A stretch of 64,000 nt of DNA from contig CAYSQJ010000007.1 in NCBI GenBank assembly GCA_964433345.1, positions 1 through 64,000 of the forward strand, written 5' to 3'. The position numbers and the translations under genes were made by a program. Below the pieces are notes generated by a model that did no database searches, was not told the DNA's origin, and saw nothing but the letters and a program-made list of their open reading frames with translations. How positions within the stretch are numbered: the first letter of the stretch is position 1; each line of letters opens with the position of its first letter. Shown here one piece after another: positions 58,901 to 64,000 of this stretch. The stretch comes from Ga0077527 sp964433345. GTDB lineage: Bacteria; Pseudomonadota; Gammaproteobacteria; Burkholderiales; SG8-41.

Positions 58901-59029
58901 TTTCTCGAGGTTGCTGACCAGCTGCCATCCGAGCAGCGTCAGTCCGAGGAAAAATCCCGCGGTCAGCAGCACGCCTGGCCGGAGCCTGAGGATCCGCGTG
59001 GCGATTGGCGGGGAGTCGGTGCGGGGCAT
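55955..59029 (-). CDS. CHASE-PAS-LOV-GGDEF-EAL receptor
   Basis: 1024 residues from the ATG at 59029. TM1 about 18-38; periplasmic CHASE domain about 75-300 (LLERYPGIQGLGYAQRL); TM2 about 325-345. First PAS (about 362-475). Second PAS is a LOV domain: NPAFERITGYRADEAIGRNC with photoactive cysteine C516 in GRNCRFLQ, then WNELYVAPV and VGVQNDIT, including the Gln that contacts flavin. GGDEF 675-679 (active-site sequence intact, so diguanylate cyclase likely) and EAL with E803 (EALIRW), DDFGTGYSSLSYLKRFPIDRLKID. It converts a small-molecule and a light signal into c-di-GMP turnover. It shares the minus strand with the intradiol dioxygenase-like gene upstream (31-base gap). Confidence 0.93.
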   Translation of the reverse strand: MPRTDSPPIATRILRLRPGVLLTAGFFLGLTLLGWQLVSNLEKDAVEERFSGQVSEVELRIKSRLADYEEALLSAAALMQASDVVSREEWRTYAGGLQLLERYPGIQGLGYAQRLQPSELQGHVEAVRREDIASYRIWPPGPREEYTAIVYLEPDNARTRGALGYDMFADPVRRQAMSEARDRGKTVISPKVTLLRDNGAEAQPGLLMYLPHYGKGLPVDSVENRRAALRGYIYAPIRVREFITATLQDHAGNFELEIYDGLQPVAEALLYRSPVQAGSEKPHQPLFRRTVSATLYGQTWTLRAASRSGIEQQVGTRTPAAVLWGGLLVTLLATIAALASSISRERSSALSAARSETQRILESIDDAFFALDGEWRFTYLNPQAEKLLHRRASELLSRSIWDEFPQAVGSEFHRQYQLAREQQKSVNFIEYYPPLQTWFEVHAYPQPSGLSVFFRNINLRRAHEEALRLRERALEASANAIVITDQQQPDQPIIYVNPAFERITGYRADEAIGRNCRFLQGSDRNQADLEKLRSLIRDGDEGRVVLRNYHKSGDLFWNELYVAPVRDDQGRITHYVGVQNDITDSKKYLLELERRATHDLLTGLANRSLLMDRIQLAAMQARRRSTKVAVLFIDLDGFKMINDGFGHGTGDQVLKLTGNRLAANIRQGDTAARLGGDEFVIVLNDQERVEDISDAVQRIIDAVLRPIPIQQQEITLTCSIGISVCPDDGDDPDELLKFADVAMYKAKEEGKNTSRFYTRGMNDAIVRKVTLTNNLRRALEREEFQLHYQPQADLGSGALVGAEALIRWQHPQYGLVSPAQFIPLAEQSGQIVQVGEWVLRTACRQAADFAASGFAPLVMSVNLSARQLRDDNLIQLIRSALMESGLPPASLELEITESMVMSDVEKSAEILGRIKKLGVRIAMDDFGTGYSSLSYLKRFPIDRLKIDQSFIHEVTTDPSDAALTRAIIALAHNLGITVVAEGVETREQRDFLVKAGCDEAQGYFYGRPVRATEFRDLADRLPDR

Positions 59030-59060
59030 GCGGGTGGGCGTCCTCGATCGCTGTCCTGTG

Positions 59061-59756
59061 CTAGAGCTGCATGCCGATGCTGAAGGCCGCGGCATAGTCC
59101 CCTGCTTTGGCGTCGCGCGCGACCGGTGTCGTGGTCAGCAGCTTTCCGCCATCACGGTAGAGGTGGTCGCGTTCGTTGACCACCCGGCGCGAGTCGGGGC
59201 GGGAGGCATAGGGTGGACGCGACATGACCCTGGCATTGACGGCTTCGTCAAAGTACAGCTGCGATGTGAATTCGACCCTGTGTCCGGCAGAATTGCGGGT
59301 GATGACCTTGAAGTGGATGTGGATGGCTCGCCCCGGATACCAGCCGGGGTAGATGGTCAGGAAACGGGCTTCGCCCGTGGAGTCCGTGGACTGGTATCCG
59401 CGCAGAAAGCGCCTGCCGATTGCGGCGCTGGTGCCCGAATAGATGCCTGCAGCATCGCAATGCCAGACTTCAACCAGCGCGCCGGCCAAGGGGGTGCAGG
59501 CGCCCGCCTTTACAGCGGAAACCCGCAGCGAAAGTGCCAGCGTAACCCCGGGGGACCGGGGGGCTTCGGCGGCGTCGCCGCGAATATCGCTGCGCTTCAA
59601 ACCGGTGTCGATGAAAAAGGGCCCTTCGGTCTGTGCCGGGGTGACGATGCACGCAGGTCGAGCCGCTGCCGGCCATCCGAACATGCCCGTGCCGGCGGCG
59701 CCCAGCAGGGCCAGCGTCCGTCGGCGTAGCATCAAAGGGTCATTCATGGGATTCAA
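59061..59756 (-). CDS. Tat-exported intradiol ring-cleavage dioxygenase-like protein
   Basis: 231 residues. RRRTLALLGAAG at 11-22 is a twin-arginine-type signal. The dioxygenase fold has a non-haem Fe(III) ligand set Y105 (WHCDAAGIYSG), Y139, H145 and H147 (FLTIYPGWYPGRAIHIHF), matching protocatechuate 3,4-dioxygenase beta-type proteins. The alpha-subunit partner is absent, so it may be a single-chain secreted dioxygenase of unknown aromatic substrate. The upstream ATG (59756) gives MNPMNDPLML before the arginines; an internal start is possible. It lies upstream of the c-di-GMP receptor gene, possibly in one transcript. Confidence 0.87.
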   Translation of the reverse strand: MNPMNDPLMLRRRTLALLGAAGTGMFGWPAAARPACIVTPAQTEGPFFIDTGLKRSDIRGDAAEAPRSPGVTLALSLRVSAVKAGACTPLAGALVEVWHCDAAGIYSGTSAAIGRRFLRGYQSTDSTGEARFLTIYPGWYPGRAIHIHFKVITRNSAGHRVEFTSQLYFDEAVNARVMSRPPYASRPDSRRVVNERDHLYRDGGKLLTTTPVARDAKAGDYAAAFSIGMQL

Positions 59757-59927
59757 GCAATGGTACGGGACGTGGCAGGGCGGTGAAACGTTCCGGAATC
59801 ATAACGGGGTTTAATTTATCAAGCCAACCCGTTGAAGTTATGCTTTAATTCGCGACGACAAACGGGCGCGACCTGATACTGAAGCAATTCCGGCCGGCTC
59901 GCATCGGGAGAACCTCTTGGGGGAGCA

Positions 59928-60836
59928 GTGACACGCAGGACAGAGCCTGCCGGTAGTCTTGACCTGCCGGACAGCGATGCCGATGCCGATGCCGGAACCG
60001 GGCGGCGCACCCCGCATCGCCTCAATGCGCGTTTCCGCGAGCTGGAAGAACTGATCCGCATCCTCGAGGAGCGGTCGGTGACACCGGTCTTCCAGCCGAT
60101 CTTTGCGTTTGGCACCGGTGAAATTCTTGCCTATGAAGGCCTGATCCGCGGCCCCGAGAACAGCCCGCTGCATACGCCGACCCGGCTGTTCGATGCCGCG
60201 AACCACGCCGGATTCCTGACCGAACTGAACATGCTATGCGCGCGCAAGGTGGTCCGCCAGTTCGCGCGGCTGGGGCTGAACCGCCAGCTATTCCTGAACA
60301 TCACCCCGCAGACCGTGCTTGAGGTCAAGGACGACGTGCAGCGCATCGCACGCTTCATCCGCGACTGCGGCCTCGACCTCGCGCAGGTCACCATCGAAGT
60401 CACCGAGAACCAGTTCATCGCCGACCGCTCGATTTTCCGCCAGGCGCTGATGCTGTTCCGCGGCGCGGGCTTCCGTGTCGCGCTCGACGACCTGGGCGAG
60501 GGTTTCTCGAGCCTGCGCCTGTGGTCGGAACTGCAGCCCGACTTCGTCAAGATCGACATGCATTTCGTGCAGGGTGTCAGCGAGGATTCGGTGAAATACC
60601 ATTTCCTGCGCTCGCTGCAGCACATCGCCGAGGGTTGCGGCTCCTCACTGGTGGCGGAGGGCGTCGAGACCGCCGCCGACTTCTGCATCCTGCGCGATCT
60701 CGGCATCAACAACGCCCAGGGATTTTTCATCGGCCGCGCCGCCAGGGCGCCCAGCGAGCTGGTTCCGGAGCAGGTCTCGGAACTGATGAGATCGAGCGCG
60801 CCGCTGTTCGCGGGCGGGCATCCGGCCTCACGCTGA
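59928..60836 (+). CDS. Stand-alone EAL-domain protein
   Basis: 302 residues from the GTG at 59928, which follows a strong GGGGGAG. Short Asp-rich N-terminus, then an EAL domain: FQPIFAFGTGEILAYEGLIRG (E70, 'EGL'), LFLNITPQTV, TIEVTENQ, VALDDLGEGFSSL ('DDLG' for DDFG), PDFVKIDMHF, SLVAEGVET, NAQGFFIGR. Most phosphodiesterase residues are present, so hydrolysis of c-di-GMP is possible; substitutions in the DDFG loop reduce certainty. It is divergent from the dioxygenase gene and convergent with yajD. Confidence 0.9.
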   Translation: MTRRTEPAGSLDLPDSDADADAGTGRRTPHRLNARFRELEELIRILEERSVTPVFQPIFAFGTGEILAYEGLIRGPENSPLHTPTRLFDAANHAGFLTELNMLCARKVVRQFARLGLNRQLFLNITPQTVLEVKDDVQRIARFIRDCGLDLAQVTIEVTENQFIADRSIFRQALMLFRGAGFRVALDDLGEGFSSLRLWSELQPDFVKIDMHFVQGVSEDSVKYHFLRSLQHIAEGCGSSLVAEGVETAADFCILRDLGINNAQGFFIGRAARAPSELVPEQVSELMRSSAPLFAGGHPASR

Positions 60837-60849
60837 GCTGGCCGGCAGT

Positions 60850-61218
60850 TCAGCTGCGTTTGTTTTTTGCTTCGAGCTTCGCCTTGAGGTCGGCGAAGGG
60901 ATTGTGCGTCGCCGCCGGCAATTCCTTTGCGGTGTCGCTGCGGCCCGCCATGTCCCTGAGCTTCGAGTGTTCGTGCTCATGGCAGTAGGTGCATAACAGT
61001 TCCCAGTTGCTGCCGTCCGGCGGATTGTCGTCGTGATTGCCGTTCTTGTGATGGACTTCGAGCAGTTGCAGATTGGCATGCGTGAAGGTCTGCGCGCAGC
61101 GCCCGCACACCCAGGGATACAGCTTGAGTGCCCGCTCGCGGTAACCCGCGGCGCGCCGGTCGGCGTTGCGCCGTGCCTCGAGGATCACCTTGTCCAGACG
61201 GTCATTGCCGGAGTTCAT
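60850..61218 (-). CDS. yajD: HNH nuclease, YajD family
   Basis: 122 residues from the ATG at 61218. LYPWVCGRCAQTFTHANLQLLEVHHKNGNHDDNPPDGSNW and LLCTYCHEHEHSK give two CxxC zinc pairs and the H-N-H core. The family is widespread as YajD, without a proven role. A start 39 bases further upstream is possible but the first 13 residues would be unrelated. It is convergent with the EAL gene and is the last gene of the GC-rich chromosomal part. Confidence 0.92.
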   Translation of the reverse strand: MNSGNDRLDKVILEARRNADRRAAGYRERALKLYPWVCGRCAQTFTHANLQLLEVHHKNGNHDDNPPDGSNWELLCTYCHEHEHSKLRDMAGRSDTAKELPAATHNPFADLKAKLEAKNKRS

Positions 61219-61371
61219 GGGCGGGATGATAACGCCGGCCGACGGGAAGCCATGCAAGGCAGGAAGTTGTCATTTGCATTCCGTGCCGGCGGGCTGGGTG
61301 GCGGAGGGGATAAGTATCAGGCCCAAGCAGGCATTGAGGCGTGAACGGTAATGCCGTGACCTGCGTCATCA

Positions 61372-61382
61372 GGGGGGGGGGG
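61372..61382 (+). repeat. Homopolymeric run of 11 G
   Basis: Eleven consecutive G between CATCA and CGGCGG in non-coding sequence. It could be a slippage-prone tract or an assembly length error. It does not fall in an ORF or promoter that I can identify. Confidence 0.8.
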
Positions 61383-61446
61383 CGGCGGTTTGCGGACTTT
61401 CGCAACCTTTTGCGTGTCCCGATCTGTGGCTGCTTGATGTTGAATT

Positions 61447-61475
61447 TATCCTATTGATTTTAAATATAAAACTCT
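61447..61475 (+). repeat. AT-rich dispersed element, copy 7
   Basis: TATCCTATTGATTTTAAATA then TAAAAC. It shows the same core as the copies at 26072 and 40424. It lies at the left edge of the AT-richer region. Confidence 0.5.
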
Positions 61476-61508
61476 ACGAAGCGCAGCCGATAAGCTAACT
61501 GCGAATTG

Positions 61509-61537
61509 GTCAAATCTATCATTTTGGTAGATTTGAC
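61509..61537. repeat. Perfect inverted repeat, 10-bp arms
   Basis: GTCAAATCTA, 9-base loop, TAGATTTGAC, extended by GCGAA (61501-61505) pairing with TTCGC (61548-61552) across a bulge. It has no T tail, so a recombination or regulator site is more likely than a terminator. Confidence 0.6.
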
Positions 61538-61961
61538 GGCCCCTAGGTTCGCTTACATCATCAAACAACAATAAATGGTCGGCAGCGCAATGCTGCGGCC
61601 TTGCACGGGGGTGTGTGCATGCGGCAGGAGGGGTATTACTGCGGCAAGAGCAAAGCCGTGCCGTTCTGGCGCAGGCGGGCGGGTTTTCTTTTTCTTTTTG
61701 TTCATTATTTTTTGGATTTGATCGCTAATTCTATAAGCGTGTTGTCGGCGACCGTGCGCGGCTCCGTGATCAATACGTTTTTGTTTATGAGAAGTATATG
61801 AATGGAAGATCTGATCCTAATGTGTTCTGTTTCCTTGGTTGAGCTGGCGGAAAAAATGCGACGAAAAGAAATTTACTTCGGCACCTTTGGCGTTGCCCAG
61901 GCTGACAGCGCAGATCCGGCGGATCAACTGGTGCTGGATTTATAGAGAACGGGAGGGTGCA

Positions 61962-62444
61962 ATGGGAAAGATATCGACCCCGGTACCTTTGGTCGTTATA
62001 TCGCTTGCTGTGTCCCTTGCGGGGTGCATGGGCTATGTGCCGGGACAGCAATCGTACTGGGATGCGCAAGTGCGAGAGATGTGTGAGAGGGATGGAGGAG
62101 TGGAAATTTTAGAGAAAGTAATTTTAACGAAACAGGAAGCTCAACTATTGCCGAGAGTCGATGGAAAAATAGCAACTAGATCAAATTCTAGTGGTTCAGC
62201 AAACGATCCCGTTTACTCGGAACGGAAGATTAGTAATCTTAGGGAGTCTAATCCAAGAGTATCTCGTGAAGATGTAGTAGTGATACGACGGTCAGACCGA
62301 AAAATGGTGGCCCGCTGGGTGGAGTACGTGCGAATCGGGGGAGACGTACCGACGGGGTTGGAGCATCACTCTTCATTTCGTTGCCCTGACTCAAAAAAAC
62401 GTCTCGAAGAATTACAGCACTTGTTTGTTATACAAGGGGGCTAA
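61962..62444 (+). CDS. Hypothetical lipoprotein
   Basis: 160 residues from the ATG at 61962 behind GGGAGGG. A lipobox (LAVSLAGC, Cys22) after MGKISTPVPLVVIS indicates an outer- or inner-membrane lipoprotein. The rest is polar (YWDAQVREMCERDGG, LPRVDGKIATRS) with no domain I know. Codon use is AT-richer than the rest of the window, as with the next gene. Its stop lies 3 bases before the GTG of the lipase-like gene, so it is probably that gene's operon partner. An accessory role such as immunity or export aid is a guess. Confidence 0.75.
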   Translation: MGKISTPVPLVVISLAVSLAGCMGYVPGQQSYWDAQVREMCERDGGVEILEKVILTKQEAQLLPRVDGKIATRSNSSGSANDPVYSERKISNLRESNPRVSREDVVVIRRSDRKMVARWVEYVRIGGDVPTGLEHHSSFRCPDSKKRLEELQHLFVIQGG

Positions 62445-62447
62445 GCC

Positions 62448-63585
62448 GTGAGTCAATCTGAGCTTATTTTGAATGCTGCCGAGCTGGCGTTGGCGTCGTA
62501 TGCGACTCTGTTGAGGGGTGACACGGGTGCGGATGAGAATAAACGGTTGCTTACAGACGCTGGTCTTGTTTCTACCCAAGCCGCCGCCTTTGCCATCAGA
62601 TATCCCACAATAGTCACCCAATTTAACGACCTCACTGCCCCCGACGGCATGGGCACAGGTTTCAACGCGACGGTGTTCATGGATACTGCGGGCCAATTAA
62701 CCGTAGCGATCCGTGGGACGGATGATTTATTCGGCAATGACCGTGCGTCAGATTCTGACATCGCGCTTTCGGGCGCGGGCTACGACCAGATCGTCGCAAT
62801 GGTGAACTGGTGGGCGCGAGCGTCTGCCCCGACAGACCAGATGGTCAATCAGTATCGTTTGACCGAATTAGCTAATCATCTTGTTCCCGAAGGGGCCGTG
62901 GTCCTGCGTGCCGGTACGGCCGAAGATACATCGTATGTGCTGGATGTGGCGCCACAGGCAGCAGGGCTTGAATTGGTTGCAGCGGATGCAACGGTGAACG
63001 TAACCGGCCACAGCTTGGGCGGGCACTTGGCGCTGGCGTTCAAGACGATATTTGCCGGCCAATCCGGGCAAGTGGTGGTATTCAACACGCCTGGGTTCTT
63101 GAGCGGCACCGAGAACCAAGCGTTTTTCGCGAAGCTAGGTGGGTCGATCCCGCCCGATGGCCTGATGGATGACGTGATCAATGTCATTGCGGACGAAGTA
63201 CAGGTCGGTGATTCTCCCTGGAATGCGGTTGCGGGGCTGCGTACCCGGCCTGGCGAACAGGTAAACATTGCCATTGAAAACCAATGGCAGTCTGACGAGA
63301 CTGATCCCCCGGGCTCTCTGAATCACAGCATGGTAGTGCTGACGGATTCGCTGACTGTGTACAAATTGCTCGTAGAGCTTGCTCCGGAAACGGGAGGGGA
63401 TAAATTCACGGCCGACGATTACAAACGCATCCTCAATCAGGTTGTTCAGGGTGCTGCGGCAGGGTATGAGCGAATTATCGATGCTCTCGAAAAACTTTTT
63501 TTGAATGACGCTCAATTATTAAGTGTTGGGAACAGCGCCGCTCAAAGGGAGGGGCTTTACCAGGCAATTAAAAAATTGGTAATTA
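62448..63585 (+). pseudogene. Lipase-like alpha/beta hydrolase, 3' part apparently lost to IS insertion
   Basis: Starts at the GTG 62448. Residues 1-379 are the original protein: NAAELALASYATLL at the start, GFNATVFMDTAGQLTVAIRGTDDL and the nucleophile elbow NVTGHSLGGHLAL (S189), resembling class-3-type lipases and the N-terminal part of RTX-type exoproteins. From about 63586 the frame continues to 63839 only through IS1595-like sequence (YKVSAYGNWEKQS... is antisense/out-of-frame transposase). I therefore infer that the gene was interrupted by the IS. If the native protein carried Ca-binding repeats, they are gone or lie beyond the element. Confidence 0.75.
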
Positions 63586-64000
63586 GGGCGTTTCGTAACC
63601 ATAGGTATAAGGTAAGTGCCTATGGCAATTGGGAAAAACAGTCATTTCAGCTGTGCGGCCAACTTTTTGAGGGGCCGCAAGTGCATTTTCTGCGGTTCGT
63701 TCAAGGTGTTGCGCACGGCCCGCGGGTATGTGAAATGCCGCAACTGCGGCAAGTCGAAAAGTGTCTCGCGGTTGCGTCGCGAGATCGCAATCTTGCAAGG
63801 GTTCTACCAGTTGCAGCCGGCCTATCGGCTGGCCAGTGACCTGGGGCTGGACATCAAAGTGGTGAGCCGGGTCTACCAGCGTTTGCGCGAAGCCCTGTTC
63901 CATTTGTGCGAATTGGAGGGCGGCAAACTCAAGGGAGAGATCGAACTGGACGAGGCCTATTTCGGCGGCCGGCGTAAAGGCAGACGCGGTCGAGGTGCCG
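63586..64000 (+). mobile_element. IS1595-family insertion sequence, left part, truncated by the window end
   Basis: Left boundary inferred at about 63586 (GGGCGTTTCGTAACC), where lipase coding character stops. The transposase ORF starts 36 bases inside. The right end, terminal inverted repeat and target duplication lie beyond the window. The 8 bases before the boundary (GGTAATTA) are the predicted target duplication if the family rule holds. Confidence 0.7.
63622..64000 (+). CDS. IS1595-family (ISXO2-like) transposase, N-terminal part
   Basis: 126 residues visible from the ATG at 63622. A zinc ribbon with C21-x2-C24 and C39-x2-C42 (KCIFCGSF, VKCRNCGK) precedes a helical region (GFYQLQPAYRLASDLGLDIKVVSRVY) and the start of the DDE nuclease domain with the first catalytic Asp D110 in EIELDEAYFGG, followed by the basic RRKGRRGRGA stretch diagnostic of IS1595 members. 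The remainder lies off the right edge. Its codon use is GC-rich, unlike the lipase gene it interrupts. Confidence 0.92.
   Translation, partial: MAIGKNSHFSCAANFLRGRKCIFCGSFKVLRTARGYVKCRNCGKSKSVSRLRREIAILQGFYQLQPAYRLASDLGLDIKVVSRVYQRLREALFHLCELEGGKLKGEIELDEAYFGGRRKGRRGRGA

Larger units (their letters stand above)
61219..61961. other. Gene-free, AT-richer stretch at the start of an apparent island
   Basis: 743 bases without a convincing gene. It contains an 11-base G run (61372-61382), an AT-rich element copy (61447-61475), and a perfect 10-bp inverted repeat (61509-61537). Base composition falls sharply from about 61435 onward. A 66-codon ORF at 61601-61801 has poor coding character and no strong ribosome site, so I leave it out. 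Confidence 0.6.

Noticed and set aside
61501..61552. Integron attC site
   Set aside because: Core-site consensus sequences at the two ends are absent and there is no integrase or cassette series.
61601..61801. 66-codon ORF in the AT-rich gap
   Set aside because: No ribosome site, no homology-like motif, and the translation mixes unrelated composition.

Overview
The window reads as a GC-rich (roughly two-thirds G+C by eye) betaproteobacterial chromosome segment, most likely Burkholderiales or a close relative. The main clue is four Bug/TctC-type substrate-binding proteins without permease genes. Supporting clues are CbbQ/CbbO-type genes, a RadA/alanine racemase pair, TTCCGG-based extragenic palindromes, and a chromosome-like mix of housekeeping and catabolic genes. 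No rRNA, tRNA or CRISPR array was found.

Layout. 1-2.2 kb: partial alpha-hydroxy-acid oxidase, a divergent type II dehydroquinase-like gene, and a cluster of extragenic repeats. 2.2-5.3 kb: a secreted His/Tyr-rich peptide with an operator-like promoter, then a secreted zincin in an operon with a P-loop (zeta-toxin-like) protein. 5.6-10.8 kb: MarC transporter, ATP-grasp ligase, and a leuC-leuD-GNAT operon. 10.8-14.2 kb: cysteine desulfurase operon, Bug protein, DoxX and PH-domain proteins. 14.4-21.5 kb: a catabolic block with a cupin, two Bug proteins, a ketopantoate-reductase-like enzyme, an MmgE/PrpD protein and a divergent FAD dehydrogenase carrying a Lys/Ala tail. 21.5-33 kb: membrane LRV-repeat protein, CPA2 antiporter, another Bug protein, an orphan CbbQ/CbbO pair, two oxidoreductases and a cupin. 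33-45.3 kb: outer-membrane DUF481 protein, YbhN-like protein, a LysR/pseudo-amidotransferase/small protein/alr/radA run, etfBA and an acyl-CoA dehydrogenase.

45.4-52.5 kb is the most unusual region. Six paralogous proteins each have an export signal, a Rossmann methyltransferase domain with an intact DLGSGDG SAM motif, and a beta-rich C-terminal domain. Five are in a tightly packed (mostly overlapping) operon. The sixth is separated from them by a divergent membrane-anchored spermidine-synthase-like gene. An amino-acid permease closes the operon. Exported SAM-dependent methyltransferases are a biochemical puzzle, and this array is my best candidate for an undescribed system.

52.5-61.2 kb: permease, htpG behind a clear sigma-32-like promoter, a CHASE-PAS-LOV-GGDEF-EAL receptor (candidate blue-light c-di-GMP enzyme), a Tat-type intradiol dioxygenase-like protein, a stand-alone EAL protein and the HNH nuclease YajD. 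61.4-64 kb is AT-richer and looks acquired: a lipoprotein, and a lipase-like gene apparently cut by an IS1595-type element that runs off the right edge.

Across the window I see two dispersed non-coding families. One is the TTCCGG palindromes with a nested 27-bp module. The other is an AT-rich element of about 30 bp that recurs seven times at gene boundaries.
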